A stretch of 64,000 bases of DNA. It comes from Aquibacillus koreensis (GTDB lineage Bacteria > Bacillota > Bacilli > Bacillales > Amphibacillaceae). Under the pieces are notes generated by a model. That model saw nothing but the letters and a program-made list of their open reading frames with translations. It made no database searches and had not been told where the DNA came from. How positions within the stretch are numbered: the first letter of the stretch is position 1; each line of letters begins with the position of its first letter. The stretch lies in assembly GCF_025154055.1 (NCBI RefSeq), contig NZ_JAOALK010000056.1, forward strand, positions 124,001-188,000. The letters run 5' to 3'. Position numbers and translations under genes: made by a program. Positions 25,883-34,208 of the stretch are shown here, piece after piece.

Positions 25883-26077
25883 TCATCGTTCATTCCTTTA
25901 TCTTTTAAGATTACTTGTCTTATCATACACATTATACGTTATATTTGGTCAATTACTATGCATGGCTATATTTTTAATTAGAATAAGCTAATCACAAATA
26001 ACAACTTTAAAGCTAGTATGCTATCAATCTCTTTTCCTTTATAATATACCTAAAAAGAAAATAAAAGGATGTTCATT

Positions 26078-26965
26078 TTGAAGAAACTAATTGGATTAAT
26101 CTTGGTGATCTGTTTTATTTTAATTTCGATGATGCTCCCTAAAGAAAAGCAAGCTTTTTCCGCAACATACGTGACTCATGCAACGCACGCTCCTCATGAA
26201 AAATCGATAGACCAACATATGAAATTTGTCCAAGCAATAACTTACCAACAACTGCTATTTCATGCAGGAAAAATTACAAAGGAATACGTGAAGCCCCCAA
26301 AACAATGGGGATTATCTGTTGATGGGGTCAAGCAACGACTTGATACAGATGACAGAGTAATTGCCTTAACCTTTGACGCGTGTGGTTCCGAAACAGGTAA
26401 CGGTATCGATCAGGATCTCATTGATTTCTTAATTGCACATGATATTTCTGCCACTTTATTTTTTAACAAACGTTGGATTGATCATAACAAAGATGAATTT
26501 ATACAAATAGCTTCGAACGATCAATTTCAGATTGAAAATCATGGTACACACCATAAACCACTTAGCGTGAATGGACAACAAGCCTATGGAATAAATGGAA
26601 CAAGTTCGCCTCAGGAAGTGATAGCAGAGGTAATGGAAAACTACCAAACCATCTATCAATTGACAGGGATTAAATCCAGATATTTCCGGTCAGGAACTGC
26701 ACATTATGATGAGGTTTCTGTTAGTCTACTTCAATCACTTGGTATGGAAGTAGTTAATTTTGATATTAATGGTGATGCAGGTGCAACCTATTCTGCTAAT
26801 CAAGTAAAACAATCCTTATTACAAGCACAACCTGGATCAATCGCTATTATGCATATGAATCAACCAGACTCCGGAACCGCTGAAGGTGTAAAAATGGCAG
26901 TTCCATTATTGCAAAAGAAAGGATTCCATTTTGTTAAACTTGAAGAATATCCGATCATAGAATAG
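26078..26965 (+). CDS. Secreted polysaccharide deacetylase (NodB domain)
   Basis: Carbohydrate esterase family 4 protein exported by an N-terminal signal (MKKLIGLILVICFILISMM from the TTG start at 26078, nine bases after AAAAGGATG). The NodB domain begins near residue 90: IALTFDACGSETG carries the catalytic Asp, QIENHGTHHKPLS the two metal-binding His, and RYFRSGTAHYDEVS plus GSIAIMHMN the remaining motifs. TFDAC in place of the common TFDDG is seen in a spore/cell-wall subgroup. Substrate (peptidoglycan or chitin-like) unknown. Monocistronic, divergent from the HTH gene. Confidence 0.85.
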   Translation: MKKLIGLILVICFILISMMLPKEKQAFSATYVTHATHAPHEKSIDQHMKFVQAITYQQLLFHAGKITKEYVKPPKQWGLSVDGVKQRLDTDDRVIALTFDACGSETGNGIDQDLIDFLIAHDISATLFFNKRWIDHNKDEFIQIASNDQFQIENHGTHHKPLSVNGQQAYGINGTSSPQEVIAEVMENYQTIYQLTGIKSRYFRSGTAHYDEVSVSLLQSLGMEVVNFDINGDAGATYSANQVKQSLLQAQPGSIAIMHMNQPDSGTAEGVKMAVPLLQKKGFHFVKLEEYPIIE

Positions 26966-26966
26966 G

Positions 26967-26996
26967 AAAAGAGCAATCAAATGATTGCTCTTTTTA
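26967..26996 (+). terminator. Terminator of the deacetylase gene
   Basis: AAAGAGCAATC pairs with GATTGCTCTTT around AAAT and is followed by T residues, just after the stop. It may also serve the convergent traB-like gene. Confidence 0.9.
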
Positions 26997-27044
26997 AGCT
27001 AAAGGCTCAGCCACTTCCTCAGCTTCCATTTCTTGAGGGAAGTG

Positions 27045-28217
27045 TTACCCGAAAATATTATCTATAAATAAACGAATGACATCTGCTCCGCCAATAAATG
27101 TCCCTAGGGAACTACCTAGATTAGCTAAGACAACGACAAGTAAAATCCTTGTGACCTTATTATTCCAAAAACCTTTTACGCTCGTTACATCTTCAGAGAT
27201 TGTCTCGAAATCGCCAACGTTTGGGCGACGTATAAACGCTTGAACAATTCCAGCGAACCATCCTGCTGCAAGTAGCGGATTTAAAGAAGTAATTGGTGCA
27301 GCAATAAAGGCAGTTAGAATCGCTAGAGGATGTCCCAATGCAATTGCTGTTCCAATCGCTGATAAGGTACCATTCCAAAGTAACCAACTAAGTGCTTGTT
27401 GAATGCCACTGGATGGATTTGTATAAAATGTATAAGCAATAATAGATAAAATAAGGATAGGGATAGCCCAAGCGATTATCTTTGGTGCTTTAGACTTCGG
27501 AGGAATCCTTGTTAATTTACCTAAATCCTGTTCTTTATGGATTTCTTCTTTAATTCCAGGAACATGGGCTGCACCTAAGACAGCAACAACTTTTTCTCCT
27601 GGAGCATGCTTAATTTTCTGTGCTAAGTATTGATCACGTTCGTCTATTAATGGCCCCTTTAATTTAGGGAATGATTCTGTTAACTCATTTAACATAGAGC
27701 TTAACATGTCTTGCGTTTTCATTTTTTCTAGTTCTTCTTCTGTTATACTTTCATTACTAAAAATACTGTACACAACACTCATCATTAGCTTCGCTTTCCC
27801 AGAAAACCCTACTTGGTGCCAGATTCTTGAGAATGTGATTTGTATATTTCTATCAGCTAATACCAACTCCGCCCCAATCTCATTGGCAGAGTCTATCCCT
27901 TGAATCATTTCTTGTCCAGGGGTAATGTCTAATTGCTTTGCCATCCTTTTTTGAAAAGAAGACACGACAAGGTTCATTAATAAGAGCGATGCTTTTTTTT
28001 CTTTAATCACCTTAAATATATCCATTTCCTTCCAACGACTACCATCTTTTATCGATTGATACCGCTGCTCATCCAATTCCACACAAACAGAATCAGGTTT
28101 TTCTGCTTCTATTACTTGTTTTACTTGCTCAGCACTCTGTTTTGATATGTGTGCCGTTCCTATTAAAATATATTCTTTCTCTCCAATTACGATTCTGGTA
28201 ATGTTCTCTTCCGTCAT
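27045..28217 (-). CDS. TraB family membrane protein
   Basis: A 390-residue TraB/PrgY-like protein. The N-terminal domain (about 1-225) has the conserved IGTAHISKQS, VCVELDEQRY and VAVLGAAHVPGI, the histidine/glutamate motifs of the TIKI/TraB/EreA-like metalloprotease clan. The C-terminal part holds about four membrane helices (about 243-385) including GWFAGIVQAFIRRPNV. PrgY of Enterococcus blocks a peptide pheromone; in genomes without such plasmids the role is unknown. AGGACGG precedes the ATG. Confidence 0.85.
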   Translation of the reverse strand: MTEENITRIVIGEKEYILIGTAHISKQSAEQVKQVIEAEKPDSVCVELDEQRYQSIKDGSRWKEMDIFKVIKEKKASLLLMNLVVSSFQKRMAKQLDITPGQEMIQGIDSANEIGAELVLADRNIQITFSRIWHQVGFSGKAKLMMSVVYSIFSNESITEEELEKMKTQDMLSSMLNELTESFPKLKGPLIDERDQYLAQKIKHAPGEKVVAVLGAAHVPGIKEEIHKEQDLGKLTRIPPKSKAPKIIAWAIPILILSIIAYTFYTNPSSGIQQALSWLLWNGTLSAIGTAIALGHPLAILTAFIAAPITSLNPLLAAGWFAGIVQAFIRRPNVGDFETISEDVTSVKGFWNNKVTRILLVVVLANLGSSLGTFIGGADVIRLFIDNIFG

Positions 28218-28329
28218 ATACTACCGTCCTTTTACTGGTATCATTCATTTTTCTTCAAGCATAAAAATAAGACTAAACATATCATATCATTTTTTTACTA
28301 CAGCAACATACATTGTTTCTTTTATATTG

Positions 28330-28367
28330 AAAAAAATCAGCCTCTTAGTTAAAGGGGAGGCTGATTT
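28330..28367 (-). terminator. Terminator of the ywnF-like gene
   Basis: AAATCAGCCTC and GAGGCTGATTT form an 11-base perfect stem followed by TTTTTTTC on the minus strand, five bases after the stop. Confidence 0.93.
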
Positions 28368-28371
28368 CAAT

Positions 28372-28833
28372 TCATCTCTTAAACCAATTACCGCTAGTTC
28401 TTCTTATTTTGTCTTCTTCAGTCAAAAAGCGAATGAAATTATTTATCGCTAGGAACGGTTGTTGTTGAATCAGTTCGACGTATTCTTTTTTGTTATGTTC
28501 TGAAACAAACTGACTTTTATTCACTCGATCTATCATATAATCATTTGTCATTTGCTGCATTTCTAGTTTTTTCTGCTTCCCTTCCTTAAGCAACGCAAAC
28601 CCTATTGCTGCTAGAAGAGCATAAAAAACGGAAGTCCACAACAATTCTTGGTTCATGCCCCCATAAAACAGTAGTACTGATAATTGAAATAGAGAAAGAG
28701 TAATCATTGGCACAGAGAACATGATATATCTCGTTCGGACCTTCATAATTGGACCAATTAGCTTTTGGATACTTTCTAATTCAACTTGTGCGCTCTTCGG
28801 CAATTTATTAACAACTTGATGGAAATCGTTCAT
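28372..28833 (-). CDS. YwnF-like (DUF5392) membrane protein
   Basis: A 153-residue protein with two adjacent membrane helices (about 39-60 and 64-84 from the ATG at 28833: SVPMITLSLFQLSVLLFYGG and SVFYALLAAIGFALL) and a soluble helical tail. Length and layout fit the YwnF/DUF5392 family of Bacillus; no function is known. GGGTGA lies about 9 bases upstream of ATG 28833. It is a single gene with a strong terminator. Confidence 0.65.
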   Translation of the reverse strand: MNDFHQVVNKLPKSAQVELESIQKLIGPIMKVRTRYIMFSVPMITLSLFQLSVLLFYGGMNQELLWTSVFYALLAAIGFALLKEGKQKKLEMQQMTNDYMIDRVNKSQFVSEHNKKEYVELIQQQPFLAINNFIRFLTEEDKIRRTSGNWFKR

Positions 28834-28965
28834 AAGAAGTATCACCCTTCCGAAATGATTTGATCAAACTGATAATCCAAACTTGATGATTAATTACAAC
28901 GTTCATTTAGTTATACATTTATTATAGCTCCTCTAAATGGGTTAAATCAAAAATTCAGAACTATT

Positions 28966-29397
28966 TCAGAGAAGTGATCGGCCATCCTTATATTTAAATA
29001 GTTCAACTTCTTTAGAAAATTCATCTAAATGATTCATATTTATATACGCGTAATAACAACTCTCCAATGTTCGATAAAGTGATTCAAAATATAAGTTTTT
29101 CCCAATGAGAACAGATAACTGATGGGATAAAGCATTTTTCGTTCGTACATTTTTAAGTACTAATATCGATTGAACAGCGCGATATTTTGCTTTGTAAAGT
29201 AATTGATCTAATGTAATTGTATGTTTTCTGTTTACTAGTTGCTTAAAAGGCTTCACATTATAGTTTATCTCGATTTTATCTATCCTAGAAATTAAATATT
29301 GTAACTTTAATTGGAGTTCAATTTGATCGATCAAGCCAACATTATAATCATGGACAAGTTCAATTAATGCTTGGATTAGTTCATCAATCAGTTTCAC
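28966..29397 (-). CDS. Helical protein, unknown
   Basis: A 143-residue soluble protein, rich in Leu, Ile and Lys, predicted all-helical (LIDELIQALIELVHDYNVG, LDQLLYKAKYRAVQSILVL, FESLYRTLESCYYAYIN). No family recognised. The start is GTG at 29397, eight bases after GAAAGGTG. It sits alone between terminated units. Confidence 0.6.
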   Translation of the reverse strand: MKLIDELIQALIELVHDYNVGLIDQIELQLKLQYLISRIDKIEINYNVKPFKQLVNRKHTITLDQLLYKAKYRAVQSILVLKNVRTKNALSHQLSVLIGKNLYFESLYRTLESCYYAYINMNHLDEFSKEVELFKYKDGRSLL

Positions 29398-29492
29398 AAG
29401 ATCACCTTTCTAATGTGCAAATTCTTCGTTTGTATGTGATGGGTATTATGAGATTGTTTAGGCTATCTTCTATTCTATCCTGAGAATGAACC

Positions 29493-29528
29493 AAAAAAAC
29501 CTCTGATCTGAGATAAGATCAAAAGGTT
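29493..29528 (-). terminator. Terminator of methyltransferase-channel operon
   Basis: AACCTTTTGATCT and AGATCAGAGGTT pair imperfectly around TATCTC and are followed by TTTTTTTGG on the minus strand, about 20 bases after the stop. Confidence 0.85.
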
Positions 29529-29550
29529 TATTGAAAAATATCATATGAAA

Positions 29551-30168
29551 TCACGTTGACTTATTTTGCTCCTTTATACGCGTTACATATCTATCTCCAA
29601 TCGAAAACAGCCATTGTAACGCTAGACCTTGCATAACAATTCCTACAATCGTTGTAACAGTTAACAACCAGATGGAGATTGTGTTTTGAATATCAATTAT
29701 TTGGTGACCGAAAAATAATAAATGAGAAAATACAACATATAAAGCACTATAATAAGTATCAATTGCACTTTCTACATGTAACAGAATAGATGCTTCCACT
29801 AATAACAAAGAGAATAAAGTAATACCAATCAAAGTTGTTGAAACATACGATAGTTTATTCATATAAGGCATTACATAGTATTTTGTTATCGTCTTTAATC
29901 TAAACAAATAGAACACACGAACAATTCTAGCTATCTGGAAAAATTGATCAAAAGGTATAATGGCAATAACTAAAAACGGATTCTTTTTAACAAACTCCCA
30001 CCTATGCTTTGACTTCACCAATCGTACGACAAAATCAAGGAAGAAGAATGCCCAAACAACCCAATTAATGGTCGAATTGTAATTGTGATCTGTCCAAAGT
30101 GTAATAATTGTAACCATTACTAACAGTATCATAATTGCCTCATATACGCTTTTCGCTATCTTTTGCAT
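29551..30168 (-). CDS. Voltage-sensor/ion-channel-like membrane protein
   Basis: A 205-residue protein with six hydrophobic segments, resembling a compact voltage-gated channel: S1 (about 10-28), S2-S3 (36-50, 62-76), a short Arg-bearing S4 (IARIVRVFYLFRLKTITK, about 79-96), S5 (110-130), a pore-like loop and S6 (163-190). The loop reads SHLLFFGHQI where potassium channels have TVGYG, so selectivity for potassium is unlikely or the protein is only a sensor. It follows the methyltransferase by 27 bases. Classified by topology; no close named relative recognised. Confidence 0.65.
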   Translation of the reverse strand: MQKIAKSVYEAIMILLVMVTIITLWTDHNYNSTINWVVWAFFFLDFVVRLVKSKHRWEFVKKNPFLVIAIIPFDQFFQIARIVRVFYLFRLKTITKYYVMPYMNKLSYVSTTLIGITLFSLLLVEASILLHVESAIDTYYSALYVVFSHLLFFGHQIIDIQNTISIWLLTVTTIVGIVMQGLALQWLFSIGDRYVTRIKEQNKST

Positions 30169-30195
30169 ATTATGACCCCTTCATTACACTTACTA

Positions 30196-30807
30196 TTATC
30201 CTAGTCGATAAACTAAAAAACGTTCATACGGATTAGAATCAACTAATATTGGTACAGCTATCTCTTGCTTTAGTGAGAATGTAGTTTGATAATTTAAAAA
30301 ATAAACATAATCATCAGACCCATAATAAATAATCAGTTCAATCTCTCTAGGATTTTTTTCTACAGACCTAAGAATATTATTAATAATACGCATGAAGATT
30401 TGAACTGTAAATGGATTAAAAAAATAAAATTTGTTATCATTTTCGTTTATTTGATAGCCCTCCGCTAAACAATGATACAAATGTATATTATCATGCTTTA
30501 CTAGTTGATTTTGACGGATATAGCTCAGAGAATTATTCCTAGCGGATTCGTAGAACGATTGATTCATCTCAATTCCGATAACAGTTGCCTGATAGAAATA
30601 ATGAATAAAAAAAATCAAACGCCCTTTTCCACAGCCAAAATCAACGATCCGATCACTGCTTACTATTTTATGATGCTCAAATAATACTTGTAATGCACTG
30701 TACGGAGTTGGTTCATACCGATGATAATGAACATTTGAATGATCAAACGTTTCACTATATTTACTGGTTTCTATATGGAGGTATTTGTCATAGTTTCGTT
30801 CTAACAT
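30196..30807 (-). CDS. Class I SAM-dependent methyltransferase
   Basis: A 203-residue Rossmann-fold methyltransferase. SAM motif I is VDFGCGKGRLIFF (about 55-67), motif II VIGIEMNQSFYESA (about 76-89) with the acidic residue for the ribose, and motif IV KFYFFNPFTV (about 126). The N-terminal segment YHRYEPTPYSALQVLFEH is shared by a set of small Bacillus methyltransferases of unknown substrate. Cotranscribed with the channel-like gene. Confidence 0.8.
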   Translation of the reverse strand: MLERNYDKYLHIETSKYSETFDHSNVHYHRYEPTPYSALQVLFEHHKIVSSDRIVDFGCGKGRLIFFIHYFYQATVIGIEMNQSFYESARNNSLSYIRQNQLVKHDNIHLYHCLAEGYQINENDNKFYFFNPFTVQIFMRIINNILRSVEKNPREIELIIYYGSDDYVYFLNYQTTFSLKQEIAVPILVDSNPYERFLVYRLG

Positions 30808-31075
30808 AATTTCACCTTTTCATAACATTAAAGAATGTGTTACATAGTAATCATACCATTTATCCCTTTAAGCCGCTCTTTTCCTCTAGTTTTTCTTCAT
30901 ATTTGATATAAAATCCGACATATCTAACCCACCCGCTCCTCGAGTAACTGCTTTTAGTAAAATTTGAACTTGTGCTTTTTTAGAAAGAGTTAAGCATTTC
31001 TTTGCCATTGTATTCAGTACATTAACATCGCAACTCATAACCAACTTACTTCTCACGATAATAGAAAGCCAAACA

Positions 31076-31247
31076 TAGCGGAGGAAAAACACGAGACTCC
31101 TGTGGGAAAGGAACAGTCTGAAGACCCGCAGTGAGCGTTCTTTGCGAGTGAGGAGGCTGAAGCGTTCCCCACGGAAAGCGAGTGTTTTTCCGCAGCGTCG
31201 TTCTAGCACTCATCCCATAAATACCGTAAGGAAGTTACTGCGTAGTT
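31076..31247 (+). repeat. Intergenic hairpin repeat, copy 4
   Basis: Outer arms GGAAAAACAC (31083-31092) and GTGTTTTTCC (31192-31201), inner CTCCTGTGGG with CCCCACGG, and a tail GCACTCATCCCATAAATACC, then AAGGAAGTTACTGCGTAGT, nearly identical to the tail of copy 2. The outer arms differ in sequence from copy 2 yet still pair. The whole interval 30808-31418 is otherwise noncoding; an open frame through it has no ribosome site. Confidence 0.85.
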
Positions 31248-31418
31248 TATATATTAATCTGCAATAACAACCATCCTGACTCTCATCTCAAAGGTATAAG
31301 TATTCCTGGTAAATCTTCAAAGCTATATACTTTTTCTCTATTTTAAATGCTTAAGAGGAAACATTAGGTAAACAGACGTGTTAAAATATAACTATACTAA
31401 AGTGCAGAGGTGATTTGG

Positions 31419-32381
31419 ATGGAAAGACGGAGTATGATCATAGCGGAAGAACTGGATCAAGAGCTAATTAGTAAGATCAAAAATATAATTCCTGATTGGA
31501 ATGTTTACACAGGAAAAGATAGTACTGTTTGGGAGAAGCATATCCAAGATGCAGAGGTCATCGCTGGTTGGAATAAACAAATTGCCGAGTCATGCTTACA
31601 GAATGGTACTAAGCTTAAGTGGATTCAAAGTTGGAGTGCTGGAGTGGATAGCTATCCAATTGACAGTTTTGCTAAGCATGATATCTTGTTAACAAGCGCA
31701 AATGGTGTGCATGCCTTTCCGATATCCGAAACAATTTTTGCAATGATGCTTTCACTCACAAGAAAAATCCATGCATATGTTCAAAACATGTCAGAGCGAG
31801 TATGGAAGCACGAAAGTTTAAAACTAGAACTACATAATAAAACAATTGGCATTCTTGGCGTAGGTGCAATCGGAACAGAAACTGCCAAGATCGCTAAAGC
31901 ATTTGGGATGCATGTTATTGGTATAAGAAACGCTAAAAAACCTGCTAGTTATTTTGATGAAATAGCAACCATGGATGAACTGCATGATTTATTACCAAAA
32001 TGTGATTATGTGGTAGTTACTTTACCGTTAACTGACCAAACGTACCACATTTTTGGTGAAGAAGCGTTTAATAAGATGAAAGATTCTAGCTTTTTTATTA
32101 ATATTGGCCGCGGACAATTAGTTGATGAGCCTGCTCTTATAAAGGCACTACAAGAAAAGCAAATCGCTGGTGCCGGCTGTGATGTGTTTGAACAAGAACC
32201 ATTGCCATATGAGAGTCCTCTCTGGAATATGGATAATGTTATCATAACTCCTCACACGGCGGGTTCAACAGAATACTATCATCAAAGAGTTGTTGATGAT
32301 ATCTTAATACCGAATTTATTACAATATTTGAATGGTCATACGCCATCAGTAAACTTAGTTGATTATAAAAGAGGATATTAA
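31419..32381 (+). CDS. D-2-hydroxyacid dehydrogenase
   Basis: NAD(P)-dependent oxidoreductase of the D-isomer-specific 2-hydroxyacid family, 320 residues from ATG 31419 (eight bases after GAGGTG). Catalytic residues: Arg in NIGRGQLVDEP (about 229), Glu in CDVFEQEPLP (about 258), His in IITPHTAGS (about 277). The cofactor loop is GILGVGAIGTETA. Substrate cannot be fixed; the group includes glyoxylate/hydroxypyruvate and 2-ketoacid reductases. Single gene with its own terminator. Confidence 0.88.
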   Translation: MERRSMIIAEELDQELISKIKNIIPDWNVYTGKDSTVWEKHIQDAEVIAGWNKQIAESCLQNGTKLKWIQSWSAGVDSYPIDSFAKHDILLTSANGVHAFPISETIFAMMLSLTRKIHAYVQNMSERVWKHESLKLELHNKTIGILGVGAIGTETAKIAKAFGMHVIGIRNAKKPASYFDEIATMDELHDLLPKCDYVVVTLPLTDQTYHIFGEEAFNKMKDSSFFINIGRGQLVDEPALIKALQEKQIAGAGCDVFEQEPLPYESPLWNMDNVIITPHTAGSTEYYHQRVVDDILIPNLLQYLNGHTPSVNLVDYKRGY

Positions 32382-32388
32382 GGAATTG

Positions 32389-32418
32389 GTCGGGTGAATT
32401 AATCCCGGCTTTTTTTTG
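32389..32418 (+). terminator. Terminator of the hydroxyacid dehydrogenase gene
   Basis: GTCGGG and CCCGGC pair around TGAATTAAT, followed by TTTTTTTT. Confidence 0.85.
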
Positions 32419-32448
32419 GCATTTTAAGGATTAAAGTAAAAATAGCAC

Positions 32449-32495
32449 TTGCCAAAACTAATACCATTAGTTATTGTTAAACTAATGGTGTTAGT
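32449..32495 (+). promoter_or_regulatory. Promoter with twin TetR-type operators
   Basis: TTGCCA (32449-32454) and TATTGT (32472-32477) are spaced 17 bases. Operator 1, ACTAATACCATTAGT (32457-32471), fills the spacer. Operator 2, ACTAATGGTGTTAGT (32481-32495), lies near the start of transcription. Each is a 15-base palindrome with arms ACTAA/TTAGT; centres are 24 bases apart, and the two sites also form a larger inverted repeat. The TetR regulator encoded two genes downstream is the obvious binder. Confidence 0.75.
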
Positions 32496-32524
32496 TTTAT
32501 AAATTATAATGAGGTGATCGATAA

Positions 32525-33229
32525 TTGAGTGCTTATAAAACAGTAACAAAGGTGAGTTTTTTTGAACATTTTTTTCCTGTAAATTGTTATTTGGTTGAAG
32601 AAGAACATGAGTTAACCCTAATTGATGCAGCTTTACCCTTCAGCGCAAAACGAATACAAAAAGTAGCTAAATTACTTGGGAAGCCCATTACAAAAATTTT
32701 ATTAACACATGGCCATGAAGATCATGTAGGCTCCTTAGACAAACTAAAAGAACATCTCCCAGAACTAACTGTCTACATTTCTGAACGTGATTCTCACCTG
32801 TTAGCTGGTGATCGTTCCTTATTTCCTTCCGAACCTGAAACACCAATTCGTGGAGGGGTACCCAAAAATGTCAAAACGAAAGCGGATGTATGGGTCAAAG
32901 ATGGAGATCAAATCGGATCGTTACTTGCTATAGCAACTCCAGGACATACACCAGGTTCAATGTCTTTTTTAGATGTACGAAATAACTGTGTTATTGCAGG
33001 TGATGCCTTCCAAACAAAAGGAGCATTAGCAGTATCTGGTGACTTACAATGGAGTTTCCCCTTCCCTGCTTTAGCAACATGGAATAAAGAAAAAGCGATT
33101 GAAAGCGCCCAAAAGCTATTGGCATATAATCCTACCAAATTATTTGTAGGACACGGGCCTGTTATACTAGAACCAGAAACATTAATGGAGCAAGCAATAT
33201 TGCGTGCAGAACATAAATTAACTCAATAA
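32525..33229 (+). CDS. MBL-fold metallo-hydrolase
   Basis: A 234-residue metallo-beta-lactamase-fold hydrolase. Zinc ligands: LTHGHEDHVGSL (about 59-70), ATPGHTPGS (about 137), VIAGDAF (about 159) and VGHGPVI (about 212). The N-terminus NCYLVEEEHELTLIDAALPF is standard for glyoxalase II-like members; substrate unknown. Start is TTG at 32525, eight bases after GAGGTGAT. It is the first gene of a two-gene operon with a TetR repressor 24 bases downstream and is presumably the repressed target. Confidence 0.85.
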   Translation: MSAYKTVTKVSFFEHFFPVNCYLVEEEHELTLIDAALPFSAKRIQKVAKLLGKPITKILLTHGHEDHVGSLDKLKEHLPELTVYISERDSHLLAGDRSLFPSEPETPIRGGVPKNVKTKADVWVKDGDQIGSLLAIATPGHTPGSMSFLDVRNNCVIAGDAFQTKGALAVSGDLQWSFPFPALATWNKEKAIESAQKLLAYNPTKLFVGHGPVILEPETLMEQAILRAEHKLTQ

Positions 33230-33253
33230 CACACCGAGGAGGTTTACTAAATC

Positions 33254-33814
33254 ATGTCACCTAGAATTGGTCTATCTAAACAAAAAGTATTAGAAGCAGC
33301 AATTAATATTGCAGATGACGAAGGTATAGAAAAAGTCACTATGGCAACAATTGCAAAGAAATTGAATATTAAGCCCCCGTCTCTTTATAACCACATAAGT
33401 AGTCTATCCGCGTTGAAAACAGAAATGGCACTAGTAGGTATACAACAGCTTTATAGTAGCATGAAGGCTAATATGGAAGGTATTAGTGGTGACGAGAGAG
33501 TAATTGCACTTAGCAAGGGTTATTTAAATTTTGCGAGAAATCATCCTGGGTTATATGAATCTACGCTTGCTGCACCGAATGCTCAAGACAAAGAGATTTA
33601 TGAAGCAGCCAATAAAATTGTGCAACTTGCAGTTCAAACAATCAAACATTACAATTTCACAAAAGAAGAAGAGTTACACGTTGTTAGAGGATTAAGAAGC
33701 CTTCTTCACGGATTCTCCTCCCTAGAAAAAGCAAATGGGTTTGGTATTCCAATTAAACTTAACCATAGTTTCGATTATATAATGACAACATATTTGAAAG
33801 GTATGAAACGATAA
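33254..33814 (+). CDS. TetR/AcrR family regulator
   Basis: A 186-residue repressor. The N-terminal DNA-binding domain is clear: LEAAINIADDEGIEKVTMAT, then IAKKLNIKPPSLYNHISSL. The ligand domain contains YLNFARNHPGLYEST and VVRGLRSLLHGFSSLEKANGF, the WHG-type C-terminal domain of one TetR subgroup. CGAGGAGG lies before the ATG. It likely represses its own operon through the twin palindromes at 32457-32495; the inducer is unknown. Confidence 0.88.
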   Translation: MSPRIGLSKQKVLEAAINIADDEGIEKVTMATIAKKLNIKPPSLYNHISSLSALKTEMALVGIQQLYSSMKANMEGISGDERVIALSKGYLNFARNHPGLYESTLAAPNAQDKEIYEAANKIVQLAVQTIKHYNFTKEEELHVVRGLRSLLHGFSSLEKANGFGIPIKLNHSFDYIMTTYLKGMKR

Positions 33815-33925
33815 AAATGAATAGCGCTAAAAGCCTAATATTAGATACATTAGTCATTTGTCCTGAACGAATTAAGTTCACTCTCATAAAGTAAAGTAGA
33901 AAGAAATTAAGGGGGTGTTGTTTAA

Positions 33926-34126
33926 GTGAGTTTCTTCGGAGGATATGGTTATGGTAATGGTTATCCTGCTAATGGCGCTGGTTATGGCTACGGTGCTGGT
34001 GCTGGTTATGGCTACGGTGCTGGTGCTGGTTATGGTGCTACTGGATATGGTGCCGGTGGTGGTTTCGCGCTAATCGTTGTTCTATTTATCTTGCTAATCA
34101 TTGTAGGTGCATCTTTTTATAACTAA
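33926..34126 (+). CDS. YjcZ-like Gly/Tyr-rich sporulation protein
   Basis: A 66-residue protein whose first 45 residues are Gly, Tyr and Ala repeats (GYGYGAGA units) and whose end is the hallmark membrane segment GFALIVVLFILLIIVGASF of YjcZ-family sporulation proteins. The DNA holds two perfect 24-base tandem units (33980-34003, 34004-34027) plus a partial third, so length may vary between strains. Start is GTG at 33926, nine bases after AAGGGGGTG. Confidence 0.88.
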   Translation: MSFFGGYGYGNGYPANGAGYGYGAGAGYGYGAGAGYGATGYGAGGGFALIVVLFILLIIVGASFYN

Positions 34127-34153
34127 TATACAATTTATCTCTTTTAAATAGAA

Positions 34154-34184
34154 AGAGGAAACCCGATTATAGGGTTTCCTCTTC
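34154..34184. terminator. Terminator between yjcZ-like gene and fabI
   Basis: AGAGGAAACCC pairs perfectly with GGGTTTCCTCT around GATTATA. The T-runs are weak on both sides; it lies between convergent genes and may serve both. Confidence 0.75.
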
Positions 34185-34208
34185 ATTGTTTATTTCTACA
34201 TATACAGA

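Noticed and set aside
30886-31209. 107-codon open frame on the minus strand
   Set aside because: It begins inside hairpin repeat copy 4, shows repeat-derived Arg-rich translation, and no internal start has a ribosome site.
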